Of a stretch of 64,000 bases of DNA, positions 8,658 to 17,328 are shown one piece after another; within the stretch, counting starts at the first letter, position 1; each line of letters starts with the position of its first letter. The notes beneath the pieces are model-generated. The model was not told the origin of the DNA and did no database searches. It saw only the letters and a program-made list of their open reading frames with translations. The stretch is from positions 24,990 through 88,989 of the forward strand of contig NZ_AYJW01000008.1 of the NCBI RefSeq assembly GCF_000497205.1. Reading direction: 5' to 3'. Source of the DNA: Saccharopolyspora rectivirgula DSM 43747. Lineage in GTDB: Bacteria; Actinomycetota; Actinomycetes; Mycobacteriales; Pseudonocardiaceae. The position numbers and the translations under genes are program-made.

Positions 8658-9649
8658 CGAGCGAGATCCGCAACCTGATCATCGTCGGCTCCGGCCCCGC
8701 CGGATACACCGCCGCCGTGTACGCCGCTCGGGCCGAACTCGAACCGCTCGTGTTCGAGGGCACCCAGTTCGGTGGCGCGCTGATGACCACCACCGAGGTC
8801 GAGAACTATCCCGGCTTCCGCGACGGCATCATGGGTCCCGACCTCATGGAACAGATGCGCAACCAAGCCCAGCGCTTCGGTGCCGAACTACGAACCGAGG
8901 ACGTCGAAAAGATCGACCTCAGCGGCGAGACGAAAACGGTCCTCGCCAACGGCGTCGAGTACCGGGCCAAGGCCATCGTCCTCGCGATGGGCGCCGCCGC
9001 CCGCTACGTCGGAGTGCCCGGCGAGGAACGCCTGCTCGGGCGCGGTGTGTCTTCCTGCGCCACCTGCGACGGGTTCTTCTTCCGCGACCAGGACATCGCC
9101 GTCGTCGGCGGCGGGGACTCGGCGATGGAGGAAGCGACCTTCCTCACCCGCTTTGCCCGCTCGGTCACGATCATCCACCGTCGCGAGGAGTTCCGTGCCT
9201 CCAAGATCATGCTGGAACGCGCCCGCGCGAACGAGAAGATCAAGTGGCGCACCAACGCCGTGGTCACCGAAGTCGTCGGCGACACCGCGGTCACCGGGTT
9301 GAAGCTGCAGGACACCGTCACCGGTGCCGAATCCGAGCTTCCGGTCAGCGGCATGTTCGTCGCGATCGGACACGACCCCCGCAGCGAACTGGTCCGCGAC
9401 CAACTCGACGTCGACGACGAGAACTACGTCCTCGTGCAACAGCCCACCACGCACACCGGAATCCCCGGCGTCTTCGCAGCGGGGGATCTGGTGGACAAGA
9501 CCTACCGCCAGGCCATCACCGCGGCTGGCTCCGGTTGCGCGGCGGCCATCGACGCCGAACGCTGGCTCGCCGAACACGAAGCGACCAACGCTGCACTCAT
9601 CGCCACAGGCGGCGGATACGCCGCCGAGGTCGGCGCCGCCGCGCGCTGA
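8654..9649 (+). CDS. trxB: thioredoxin-disulfide reductase
   Basis: A 331-residue FAD/NADPH enzyme: GSGPAG at residues 12-17, redox-active CATC at 135-138, [10 protein letters not shown] for NADPH near 154-163, and the C-terminal [25 protein letters not shown] motif. The GTG start overlaps the arsC stop, so it is translationally coupled and probably supplies electrons through thioredoxin or mycoredoxin to ArsC. No thioredoxin gene is in this operon. A strong hairpin follows at 9661-9710. Confidence 0.92.
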   Translation: MTSEIRNLIIVGSGPAGYTAAVYAARAELEPLVFEGTQFGGALMTTTEVENYPGFRDGIMGPDLMEQMRNQAQRFGAELRTEDVEKIDLSGETKTVLANGVEYRAKAIVLAMGAAARYVGVPGEERLLGRGVSSCATCDGFFFRDQDIAVVGGGDSAMEEATFLTRFARSVTIIHRREEFRASKIMLERARANEKIKWRTNAVVTEVVGDTAVTGLKLQDTVTGAESELPVSGMFVAIGHDPRSELVRDQLDVDDENYVLVQQPTTHTGIPGVFAAGDLVDKTYRQAITAAGSGCAAAIDAERWLAEHEATNAALIATGGGYAAEVGAAAR

Positions 9650-9660
9650 CCTCCCACCTC

Positions 9661-9716
9661 TCGTGGCCCTGATCCGGTAGGACCTTATCCGTGCCTGGTC
9701 AGGGCCACGATTCGTC
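9661..9716 (+). terminator. hairpin after trxB
   Basis: Perfect 12-bp arms at 9661-9672 and 9699-9710 (TCGTGGCCCTGA with its complement) enclose a 26-base loop, and a pyrimidine-rich TTCGTCTATT follows. It lies between the end of the arsR operon and the end of the convergent ACR3-like gene, so it may serve both. Confidence 0.6.
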
Positions 9717-9781
9717 TATTCGGCTGTCACTTTGCTGTCCCGACAAGAACGAGGTTCCGCTGCCGTGGATGACGTCGGTCG

Positions 9782-10756
9782 TTAGCGGGCGGGCAGGAGC
9801 AGGGGGATCGCTTTGACGTAGATCACCATGCCTATGACCTCGACGAGGGTCTGGGTGACCACGACGACCGCGGCGATGGCGAGCCTGTCCGGCAGCGCCA
9901 GGGCCAGCGGAAGGACGACCAGGGAGTTGCGCGTCGCGCCGGTGAACACGATGGCCCGGCTGTCAGGTCTGTTCAGGCGGAATAGGCGGGTGACGGCGAG
10001 TCCGATGAAGGCCATGAGGAGCAGGAAGAGCACGTAGAAGGGCACGACGCGCGCTACGTCGCCAAGGTTGCCGCCCAGCTTCGGCACCTGGGAGGCGACA
10101 ACGGTCAGCAGAGTCGCGGCCATGAGTGGCACCATCGCCGTGCCCATCGCGTCGGCGGCTTTCTGGCCGACCCGGCGGCGGGCGGCCCAGGTTTGGGTGA
10201 GCCAGGCCAGCGTTAGCGGGATAACGATCAGCACGAGGAACGCCTCGATGAACGGCCCGGGTTCGACGATCGTGGTCAACTCCGAGCCCATGAACAGATA
10301 GAGGTATCCCGGCAGGAACAGCATCTGCGCGAGCAGCAGCAGCGGGGTGGCGGCCAGGAGCCGCTGGCTGCTGCCACCGGCCAGGGAGCTGAACACGATC
10401 ACATAGTCGACGCAGGGGGTGAGTAGCACCAGCAGCACGCCCATGCGCACGGCCTGGTCCGGTGGCAGGAAGACGAACATGACGGCGACGACCAGTGGTA
10501 CGACGAGGAAGTTGACCACCAGTGCGGCGGACAGGAACCGGCCTGCCCGCAGCGAGCGGCCCAATTTGGCGGCGGGAACCTGCAGGAACGTCACGTACAG
10601 CAGAGCCGCGAGCACAGGGTTGATCGCATGCTCCAGACCCGGCCCGACGGCTGGGACGGTCCAACCCACCAGGGCTCCCGTCGCCATCGCCGCCACGTAG
10701 ACCGCGACCTGGTGCCGCTCCATCGTGGCGACTAGACCGTGTGCTTGCTCCGACAC
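9782..10756 (-). CDS. ACR3/bile-acid-symporter-family arsenite or metal permease
   Basis: A 324-residue membrane protein with about ten helices. TPCVDYVIVF near the middle resembles the helix-4 cysteine motif of ACR3 arsenite carriers, and ATRNSLVVLPLALALP near the C-terminus is also typical of the superfamily. I start at GTG 10756, seven bases after AGGAGA. The open frame extends to 10867 without a better site. It is 148 bases downstream of the MerR-type gene and is a second possible As(III) exit route, under MerR and not ArsR control. Transport of another metalloid or metal is possible. Confidence 0.75.
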   Translation of the reverse strand: MSEQAHGLVATMERHQVAVYVAAMATGALVGWTVPAVGPGLEHAINPVLAALLYVTFLQVPAAKLGRSLRAGRFLSAALVVNFLVVPLVVAVMFVFLPPDQAVRMGVLLVLLTPCVDYVIVFSSLAGGSSQRLLAATPLLLLAQMLFLPGYLYLFMGSELTTIVEPGPFIEAFLVLIVIPLTLAWLTQTWAARRRVGQKAADAMGTAMVPLMAATLLTVVASQVPKLGGNLGDVARVVPFYVLFLLLMAFIGLAVTRLFRLNRPDSRAIVFTGATRNSLVVLPLALALPDRLAIAAVVVVTQTLVEVIGMVIYVKAIPLLLPAR

Positions 10757-10904
10757 TGCGTTCTCTCCTGGCATGTTCGGTCCTACCGGGGTCTGGACTG
10801 CGTCTGGGTTTGCTGCCTGGGAGCCCGCTGTTCCCACCGCCAGCCACAGCGATTGAGCGCTGCGCAATGGTCTCGACGTGGGGTATGTGGGGATGCCGTG
10901 GCGA

Positions 10905-11675
10905 TCAGGTAGCTGGGCCGAACAGGTCGTGCAGCAAGCCGGCCCCCTCGGCTGGCGCGCGGACCTCTAGGTGAAGGTCAGGGCAGTCGAGGTGGAGGCG
11001 GAAGTCGAAGAAGGGGCAGCACCGCTGCTCGGAGACGGCCAGGTCGGCGATGCGCGCGATGCGCTCGGCGGGCAGCGTCACGCGGAGCCCACCGGAGAGC
11101 GGTGTGCGCGTGGCGCCGTCCAAGGCCGCGTGCCAGGTGGCGGCGCGCGCGGTCATATCGTCCCCGGTCAGCGAGCAGGCTACGGGCGCGGTCTGCCATC
11201 GCTCGGTTTCCTGCTCGATAGCGCGCCGGTTGAAGGTGATCGCACCGCCCGTCGGCCCGGCGGGGCGGGGCGCAGTGAGGAACCCGCAGTGTGGATCGCA
11301 TGGCTGGTCGCGGTCGGGCAGCGCGCCCAGGTGGTCCAGTGCGGAGTGCAGCGAGGCGGTGAAGGCCATCAGCTCGGCGACGCGCTGTTGAGCTTCGTCC
11401 AAGCGAGCAGTAATCCGAGGCCGTAGGTCAGCCTTGACCTCCCTGCAGGCGCCGGTTTCCCACACGCTGAGCAGTTCGCCGATCTCCTCCAACGGCAACC
11501 CAAGGTGCTTGGCCGCGCCGATGAACGCCAGGCGTTCAACGGCGTCCTCGCCATACACGCGGTAGCCAGCCGGGGTCCGCTCGGCGGGCAGCAGCCCTGC
11601 GCCCTCGTAGAAGCGCAGCGTGGTCGCCGGGACGCCGCTGCGCTCGGCGAGCTGAGAGATCCGCATCGTGCTCAC
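10905..11675 (-). CDS. MerR-family heavy-metal-responsive regulator with extra C-terminal domain
   Basis: A 256-residue protein. Residues 4-72 are a MerR winged helix (MRISQLAERSGVPATTLRFYE type). Cys77 at the start of the dimer helix matches the metal cysteine of CueR/ZntR-type proteins, and Cys126 and Cys130 (CDPHC) form a loop pair. Residues from about 140 add a roughly 115-residue domain containing EQRCCPFFDF, beyond the usual 130-150 residue length of MerR sensors. The start GTG 11675 or the ATG three codons later are both possible. The MerR-type dyad at 11690-11711 lies just upstream, implying autoregulation. Confidence 0.85.
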   Translation of the reverse strand: MSTMRISQLAERSGVPATTLRFYEGAGLLPAERTPAGYRVYGEDAVERLAFIGAAKHLGLPLEEIGELLSVWETGACREVKADLRPRITARLDEAQQRVAELMAFTASLHSALDHLGALPDRDQPCDPHCGFLTAPRPAGPTGGAITFNRRAIEQETERWQTAPVACSLTGDDMTARAATWHAALDGATRTPLSGGLRVTLPAERIARIADLAVSEQRCCPFFDFRLHLDCPDLHLEVRAPAEGAGLLHDLFGPAT

Positions 11676-11689
11676 GCTCTCGACGGTAA

Positions 11690-11711
11690 ACCTTCAAGTC
11701 GACTCGAAGGT
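11690..11711 (-). promoter_or_regulatory. MerR-type operator dyad upstream of the merR-like gene
   Basis: The 22-bp dyad has outer arms ACCTTC and GAAGGT with an internal GTCGAC core. Only one symmetric base pair is mismatched. On the minus strand it lies between TTGACC (11709-11714) and a TTTACC-like -10 region, with the long spacer typical of MerR-controlled promoters. Confidence 0.75.
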
Positions 11712-11782
11712 CAAGTGCGAGCGGTATCCAGTGCTTGTTGCAGCCGTTCGAGGTCGGGGATACCAGCCAGGCCGTTCGCCGT

Positions 11783-12022
11783 TTAGTAAACACGGCACGC
11801 CAGCCCAGTGGAGCGTCCGGGCTCAGCGAGCGGGTCGTGCCCGTCGATCAAGATCGTCGGGGAGCCTGTGAAGGCGGTCCGCTTGGCCTGCTCGTGGTCG
11901 ACGATCACGCGAGTCGTCACCTCGATGTCACGTAAGCCGACAGCGTCGAGCGCCTGTCGCACCTGCGCGACCATCGGCGCCGCATTCGGGCAATTCGGCA
12001 CGGTGAGAACCTCAACCTCCAT
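11783..12022 (-). CDS. small thioredoxin-fold protein of metal-resistance operons
   Basis: A 79-residue protein: an N-terminal beta strand and TVPNCPNA with a single Cys11, then FTGSPTILIDG, the cis-proline segment of thioredoxin folds. Such short proteins accompany mercury and other metal genes in actinobacteria. The single N-terminal cysteine suggests a glutaredoxin- or ArsD-like binding or exchange role rather than a classical CxxC oxidoreductase. I start at ATG 12022 with GGAGA upstream. A 33-residue upstream extension lacks support. It lies between the P-type ATPase fragment and the MerR gene. Confidence 0.7.
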   Translation of the reverse strand: MEVEVLTVPNCPNAAPMVAQVRQALDAVGLRDIEVTTRVIVDHEQAKRTAFTGSPTILIDGHDPLAEPGRSTGLACRVY

Positions 12023-12090
12023 GTCATGTCTCCGTATTCGTCGATCGACTCCACTACCAGTTGAGGAGCGGGTGAAGTGTCCAGGCACGT

Positions 12091-12740
12091 TTAGGCTGGC
12101 ACATGGTGCTGTGCGGGAGTCGCTGTAGTTGGCGCGGTCAGCGCTGACGTGTGGGTGCGCGTGCGGCCAGCGCGAACCCCGTTGGCGATGACGAACACCT
12201 CGGCGACCTCGTGGACCAGGACCACTGCGGCCAGGCCGAGAACACCGAGTAGGGCCAGCGGCATCAGTACGGTGATGATTGCCAGCGACAGCCCCACGTT
12301 TTGCAGCATGATGCGTCGGGATCGGCGTGCGTGGGCCAGGGCTTGGGACAGGTGGCGCAGGTCTTCACCCATGAGGGCAACGTCGGCGGTTTCGATGGCC
12401 ACGTCGGTGCCCATCGCGCCCATCGCGATGCCGAGGTCCGCGGTGGCCAGGGCGGGGGCGTCGTTGACGCCGTCACCGACCATCGCCGTCGACCGCTCCG
12501 ATCGCAGTTGTTCGACGTGGCGGGCTTTGTCTTCAGGGCGCAGCTCGGCATGCACGGCGCCGATGCCGACTTCGGCGGCCAACGCGGCGGCGGTACGGGT
12601 GTTGTCGCCGGTAAGCATCGCGACGTGGTAGCCCTCGCGGCGGAAGTTCGCGACGACCTTGACCGCTTCGGGGCGCAGCTCATCGCGCACCGCGATCGCG
12701 CCGAGGGTGTGCCCGTCGCGCTCGACCAGCACCGTGGCCG
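12091..12740 (-). pseudogene. P1B-type metal ATPase, C-terminal remnant (5' truncated)
   Basis: About 215 residues. LTGDNTRTAAALA, the MVGDGVNDAPALA hinge and the last two membrane helices with VLVHEVAEVFVIANGV match the end of heavy-metal translocating P-type ATPases of the Zn/Cd/Pb-like group. The first 450-500 residues are missing, including the metal-binding helices, CPx motif and DKTGT phosphorylation site. The family match stops near LVERDG (about 12,735), where sequence of an unrelated plus-strand gene begins. It cannot be a working pump. Confidence 0.8.
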
Positions 12741-13273
12741 GGTTCTTCGCCGAACACGGCTTCGCCGTCCGGCTGGCGGCGATGCTGCAGTTGGGCTCAT
12801 CGATCCCGCTCGGGATCTACACCGCGACCGTGTACGCGCGCCAGCAGCGCCTCGGCATCCGCGTGCCCGGGCCCGCCATCGGGCTGTTCGGCGGTGTCGC
12901 GGCAGCGGTCCTGCTCGCCGTGTCCGCGACGATCACCTGGGCGCAGGGCCAACCGGTCGTCAGCGCGCAAACCGAGCTCACGCACGCCCTCAGCTACCTG
13001 AGCTTCGCCACCGGTGGGTTCGCGCACGTGCTCGGGCTCGGCCTCCTGGTCGCCGGTATCGCCGTCCCGGGTCTCCTCCTGCGGTTGCTGCCGTCCTGGC
13101 TCGCGTGGACCGGCCTGGTCATCGCAGCGCTCGCGGAGCTGAGCTTCCTGGCCATGGTCTTCGAGCCGCTGCAACCCCTCATCCCGATCGGCCGGTTCGG
13201 CTCGCTGCTGTGGCTGGTCGTCGCCGGTTTCCTGCTCCCCACGAGCCGTCACACCCGCGGGGAGCGGTCATGA
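12741..13273 (+). pseudogene. DUF4386-like membrane protein remnant (5' truncated)
   Basis: From about 12,741 the plus frame encodes FFAEHGFAVRL and then five or so hydrophobic helices, ending in a Thr-Arg-rich tail. This looks like the last roughly 175 residues of a DUF4386-type integral membrane protein, which normally starts with two more helices. Reading upstream in the same frame enters the antisense of the P-type ATPase fragment, so the natural 5' end is lost. An internal ATG at 12782 exists but has no ribosome-binding site. The function of the family is unknown. Confidence 0.6.
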
Positions 13274-13341
13274 CCTGCCTGCCTCGACGGCGGGCCGACC
13301 GGTGCGGTGAGCGGCTCCGCGGGCAGGCGTTCGGAGAGGAC

Positions 13342-14946
13342 TCAGAGGTCTGCAGCGATCAGCTCGGCGGCGCGCCAAGCCACCGCCATGGCGGGGCCGT
13401 TGAGGTTCCCGGAAACCATCGTGGGCAGGACCGAGCAGTCGACCACGCGCAGCCCGTCCACACCGCGAACCCGGAGCCGCGGGTCGACGACGTCGTCCGG
13501 GTTCGGCCCCATCGCGCACGTTCCGATGGCGTGGTAGCCACAACCGCCCTTGGTCAGCGCCGCGTCGACCACCTCCTCCTCGCTCTCCACCGCGGGCCCC
13601 GGAACCGTTTCCCCGGCGAGGTGCCGGGCAACGGGTTCGCGGGCGAAGAGCTCCCGCAAGCGGGCCAGCGCGGCGGTGGTGACGCGCCGATCGTGGTCCG
13701 CGGTGAGGAAACCGGGGTCGATGGTGGGCGCGGCGTCCGGGTCCGCCGAGTTGACCAGCAGGCGGCCTTCGCTCTTCGGGCGGAGCACGTAGCCGATCCC
13801 CTGGACTCCCGGGGAGTCTTCGACGCGTGCTTCTCCGCCGGCTTCGAACGACCGCACCGACCAGGGCGCCAGGTTGATCTGCGCGTCCGGGCGCGGCGCG
13901 TCCTCGTGGGTCTTCAGGAAGCCCACGATGTCGAAGGCGGGGCCGGCGAGCGGACCTCTGCGGGTGAACAGGTAGCGCAACGCGGTGCGGGCCTGGGCGG
14001 ACGGCGATGCCAGTTGCCGGTTGTACCCGAGGTCGGTGGCCAATCGGAACTGCAGTGGAACGTACCGGTGCTCGCGCAGGTGCGCTCCCACGGAGGGTTG
14101 GTCGACCCGCGGATCGATCCCAGCACGGCGCAGCTCGTCCGCGGGTCCGATCCCGGATCGTTGCAGCAGTGCCGGGCTGTTGATGCTGCCCGCGGACACC
14201 ACGACTTGGCGCGTGCAGCGGTACTCGATCGCGCTGCTGCCTGACCGGGCCCGGACACCGACCACCCGATCACCGTCGAAGAGCAGCGCTTCCGCCGTGA
14301 CGCCGGTGACCACGCGCAGGTTCGGTCGCCGGGTGGCCGGGCGCAGGAATGCGCGGGCAGCGCTGACCCGCCTGCCACCGCGGATCGTGGCGGGTGAGCA
14401 ACCGATGCGCTCGCCATCGGTGTCGTTGATGTCGGCGCGGCGTTCGAGTCCGATCTCGACACCGGCCTGGAGTAGGTCCTCGCACAGGCCGTCCTCGGAG
14501 GCGGGGACGCTCACCGCGAGCGGCCCGCCGCTCCCGCGGGCGTCGGACGCGCCGAGCGCGTGGTCTTCCATCGCGCGGAAGATCGGCAGCATTTCCGACC
14601 ACCCCCAGCCGGGGTTGCCGAGCCGGACCAGCTCGTCGTAGTCGGCGGCGTGGCCGCGGTTGTAGACCATGCCGTTGATCGCGCTGGACCCGCCGAGCAC
14701 GCGCCCGCGCACCCATTGCTCGGGGCGCTGCGTCGAGCCCACCGGTCGGGTCGGGAAGTGCCACGCCAATTCGCGATGGGCCAGCAGCTTGCCGAAGCCC
14801 TTCGGGACGTGCAGGAGCGGGTTCCGGTCGGGCGGCCCTGCTTCCAGGAGCAGCACCGACAGCCCCGGATCTGCTGACAGGCGGTTCGCCAGCACGCAGC
14901 CGGCGGATCCCGCACCGACGATGATCACATCGACGTCGTCGCTCAT
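13342..14946 (-). CDS. GMC-family FAD-dependent oxidoreductase (choline/alcohol dehydrogenase-like)
   Basis: A 534-residue enzyme with GAGSAG at residues 11-16 for FAD, the GMC signatures RVLGGSSAINGMVYNRG and SAGSINSPALLQRSGIG, the catalytic histidine in GGCGYHAIGTCAMG, and the C-terminal NLNGPAMAVAWRAAELI. This is the full length of the family. It oxidises an alcohol, with choline- or aryl-alcohol-like substrates possible; nothing here fixes the substrate. The next gene on the same strand is a TetR regulator, separated by about 110 bases. No betaine aldehyde dehydrogenase is nearby, which argues against a classical betaine operon. Confidence 0.88.
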   Translation of the reverse strand: MSDDVDVIIVGAGSAGCVLANRLSADPGLSVLLLEAGPPDRNPLLHVPKGFGKLLAHRELAWHFPTRPVGSTQRPEQWVRGRVLGGSSAINGMVYNRGHAADYDELVRLGNPGWGWSEMLPIFRAMEDHALGASDARGSGGPLAVSVPASEDGLCEDLLQAGVEIGLERRADINDTDGERIGCSPATIRGGRRVSAARAFLRPATRRPNLRVVTGVTAEALLFDGDRVVGVRARSGSSAIEYRCTRQVVVSAGSINSPALLQRSGIGPADELRRAGIDPRVDQPSVGAHLREHRYVPLQFRLATDLGYNRQLASPSAQARTALRYLFTRRGPLAGPAFDIVGFLKTHEDAPRPDAQINLAPWSVRSFEAGGEARVEDSPGVQGIGYVLRPKSEGRLLVNSADPDAAPTIDPGFLTADHDRRVTTAALARLRELFAREPVARHLAGETVPGPAVESEEEVVDAALTKGGCGYHAIGTCAMGPNPDDVVDPRLRVRGVDGLRVVDCSVLPTMVSGNLNGPAMAVAWRAAELIAADL

Positions 14947-15057
14947 GGGTTTGCCTCCGCAGTCTCATCGGGAACGCGTCCGGGGAATTCGCGTGGAGCT
15001 GACGAGCGCACTGCCGGAAGCCGAATGCTCCCAGGTGCCGCCGGCCGGGTGCGGGAT

Positions 15058-15792
15058 TCAACCGCGTCGGCGATTCGCGTGCGGTCGGCGTCCGCGCCGG
15101 ACGTCGGTGGGCGGCGGCGGTGGCGGGGGTGGAGCCGCGCGTTCGGCCAACCGCTCGACGACCGCGTGGACCGACTTCTCCGCTTCCACGGGGTCGTCGC
15201 CGAGGCCGAGCAGGAGGTTCTGCGCGTGCGGTGCGAGGACCGCGAGGACCCCTCGCCCTTCTGCCCCGAAGAACCCCGACATCTCCAGCAGGACGAAGCC
15301 GTGGATCATGCTCCAGAACTGGCCCACGATCGAGACCGGGTCGTCGCCGTGGATCCGCCCGGAGTCGAGGGAGCGCTGCACGGCTTCTTTGAGCTGGTCG
15401 AATGTCGCTGAGGCTTCGGCGAGCCCGCTCGGCTCGCCGTCGACCGTCAGGTCCTGCGCCACGACTGCGCCGCTGCCCGGTGCGGTCATGCCGAACATCA
15501 ACCGGTACCGCTGGGGACTGGCCAGGGCGAACTCCCGGTAGGCGAGGCCGAGCGCGAGGAGGTCGGCAACCGGGTCGTCGGTGTGCTCGACCGCTGCCAG
15601 GGTTTCGCCGAACTGCACGAAGGCCCGCCGCGCGAGCGCCTCGTAGAGCCCGGCCATGCCGCCGAAATGCGTGTACACGGCCATCGTCGAGGTGCCGATC
15701 TCGGCGGCGAGCTTGCGGGCGTTCAGCGACTCGGGTCCTCGCGTTTCGAGCATCCGGAGTCCGGCTTCGATCAAACGCTCTTTCGTGCTCAC
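15058..15792 (-). CDS. TetR-family regulator with polyproline tail
   Basis: A 244-residue protein. The N-terminal HTH (STKERLIEAGLRMLETRG through TSTMAVYTHFGGMAGLYEALA) is followed by an all-helical ligand domain like that of the TetR_C_33 type. The last 30 residues are eight consecutive prolines and then an Arg-rich stretch, which is odd for the family and may be disordered. I start at GTG 15792 because the preceding residues of the open frame come from the operator region. Two dyads at 15793-15819 lie directly upstream, facing the flavin monooxygenase gene. Confidence 0.85.
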   Translation of the reverse strand: MSTKERLIEAGLRMLETRGPESLNARKLAAEIGTSTMAVYTHFGGMAGLYEALARRAFVQFGETLAAVEHTDDPVADLLALGLAYREFALASPQRYRLMFGMTAPGSGAVVAQDLTVDGEPSGLAEASATFDQLKEAVQRSLDSGRIHGDDPVSIVGQFWSMIHGFVLLEMSGFFGAEGRGVLAVLAPHAQNLLLGLGDDPVEAEKSVHAVVERLAERAAPPPPPPPPTDVRRGRRPHANRRRG

Positions 15793-15819
15793 GTGACAAG
15801 AGTCACATAACTTTGTTAT
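15793..15819. promoter_or_regulatory. adjacent operator-like dyads between tetR and the monooxygenase gene
   Basis: GTGAC-4-GTCAC at 15793-15806 is followed directly by ATAAC-TTT-GTTAT at 15807-15819. Both are perfect. The second is AT-rich and overlaps a likely promoter (TTATAC). They are good candidates for the TetR operator controlling both divergent genes. Confidence 0.65.
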
Positions 15820-15870
15820 ACAAGCAACCTCGCGCAACGAAGTCGTTCAGAGCGGGCGAGGGGGCCTGTC

Positions 15871-17211
15871 ATGCGGACTCGTGAAAATCACGCGATCGTC
15901 CTCGGTGCCGGGATGGGCGGATTGCTCGCCGCCCGGGTGTTGGCGGATCACTGCGCGAAGGTGACCGTGCTGGACCGGGATGCGCTGCCGGGCGAAGCTC
16001 GCCCGCGGCGCGGCGTTCCGCAGAGCGCGCACGGGCACACGCTGCTGCCGAAGGGCGGAGAGCTCATCGAGCGGTTCTTCCCGGGGCTGCTCGCCGAGTT
16101 CGGCCGGTGCGGAGTGCCCGTGATCCGGGAGGACCCGGACGAGATCCGATTCGAAGCGGTCGGGCACCACCTCGCTGGTGCTGCACCGGGACCGGAGGCC
16201 GAAGTCCACGTGCCCAGCCGTCCGATGCTGGAGAAGGGCGTGCGGGAGCGCCTGGCACGTATGTCAAATGTGGACATCCGGGACCGGTGCGCGGTGGAGG
16301 GGCTGCGGTTCGCCGGCGGATGCGTCACGGGAGTGCGGGCTACGTCGACCGATGGGCCACTGCACCTCGACGCCGACCTCGTCGTCGACGCGCTGGGGCG
16401 CGGCTCCCGCACTCCCGTCTGGTTGGAGGAGCTCGGCCACCCGCGCCCCGAGGAGGACGAGGTGAAGGTCAGGGGCACTTACTCGAGCCTGCAGATGCGG
16501 ATCGATCCGCACGCGTTGCGGGAGAAGATGGTGCTCATCAGCGCCACGCGGCTGCGTCCGAAAGGCATGGCGCTGTTCCGCCACGAGAACGAGATGTGGG
16601 ACGTCTCGGTGTTCGGCGTCGGCGGGTGCAAACCTCCGTCGGACCTCGCCGGCATGCTCGAGTTCGTCGCCGATTTCGCGCCCGCGCACGTGCTGGACGC
16701 GCTCCGATCCGGACAGCCGCTGTCCACACCGGAATCGCGGACGTTCCCGACCAGCCGCTGGCGCCGGTACGACCGGATGCGCGCGTTCCCCGAAGGGCTG
16801 CTCGTGCTCGGCGACGGCGTGTGCAGTTTGAACCCGACCTACGGGCAAGGCATGACCGTCGCGGCGGTGCAAGCCGATGCGCTCGCCACCGCGTTGCGCG
16901 ATGGGACGCACGACCTCGCGCGCCGGTACTTCCGCACGGCCGCGAAGCCGATCCGGGACGCCTGGAACCTCGCCGCCGTGGCGGATCGCGCGGTACTCGG
17001 CTGGCGGACCGGACCTCTCCCGCTGCCGGTCCGTGCTCTGGCGCCGCTCGCGGACGCGTTCTTCAGCGCGGTCGCCAATGACGCCGTGCTGCGGGATCGG
17101 TTCCTGCGGGTGTTCACCTTGTCCGCGCCGCCGGCCTCGCTGTTCACCGCGAGCACCGGGTTGCGCGCAGCGCATTCGCTCATCCGAAGGGGGTGGGGAG
17201 GTAGTGGCTGA
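15871..17211 (+). CDS. FAD-dependent monooxygenase/halogenase-like hydroxylase
   Basis: A 446-residue group A flavoprotein with GAGMGGL at residues 13-19, a DRD acidic residue pair at the end of beta-2, and the second FAD motif VLGDGVCSLNPTYGQGMTVAAVQA near residues 311-334. The middle domain is longer than in geranylgeranyl reductases and looks like that of tryptophan-halogenase and aromatic hydroxylase relatives. I do not see the WxWxIP halogenase motif, so hydroxylation is likelier. The ATG follows GAGGGGG. It is divergent from the TetR gene and probably repressed by it. Confidence 0.8.
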   Translation: MRTRENHAIVLGAGMGGLLAARVLADHCAKVTVLDRDALPGEARPRRGVPQSAHGHTLLPKGGELIERFFPGLLAEFGRCGVPVIREDPDEIRFEAVGHHLAGAAPGPEAEVHVPSRPMLEKGVRERLARMSNVDIRDRCAVEGLRFAGGCVTGVRATSTDGPLHLDADLVVDALGRGSRTPVWLEELGHPRPEEDEVKVRGTYSSLQMRIDPHALREKMVLISATRLRPKGMALFRHENEMWDVSVFGVGGCKPPSDLAGMLEFVADFAPAHVLDALRSGQPLSTPESRTFPTSRWRRYDRMRAFPEGLLVLGDGVCSLNPTYGQGMTVAAVQADALATALRDGTHDLARRYFRTAAKPIRDAWNLAAVADRAVLGWRTGPLPLPVRALAPLADAFFSAVANDAVLRDRFLRVFTLSAPPASLFTASTGLRAAHSLIRRGWGGSG

Positions 17212-17328
17212 GCGAGGTGCGGCCAGCGCGCGGGGCGTTCCAGCGGTGGGAGCGCTCGTCGCGGAGCGCTCCGGTCTCCCGCGGGCCAGCTGTGGCGCAC
17301 CGTGCGCAGCGCGATCGATGCGGTGGCG

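Noticed and set aside
12659..12740. N-terminal part of the plus-strand frame ending at 13273
   Set aside because: These codons are the antisense of the P-type ATPase fragment and match no membrane-protein sequence.
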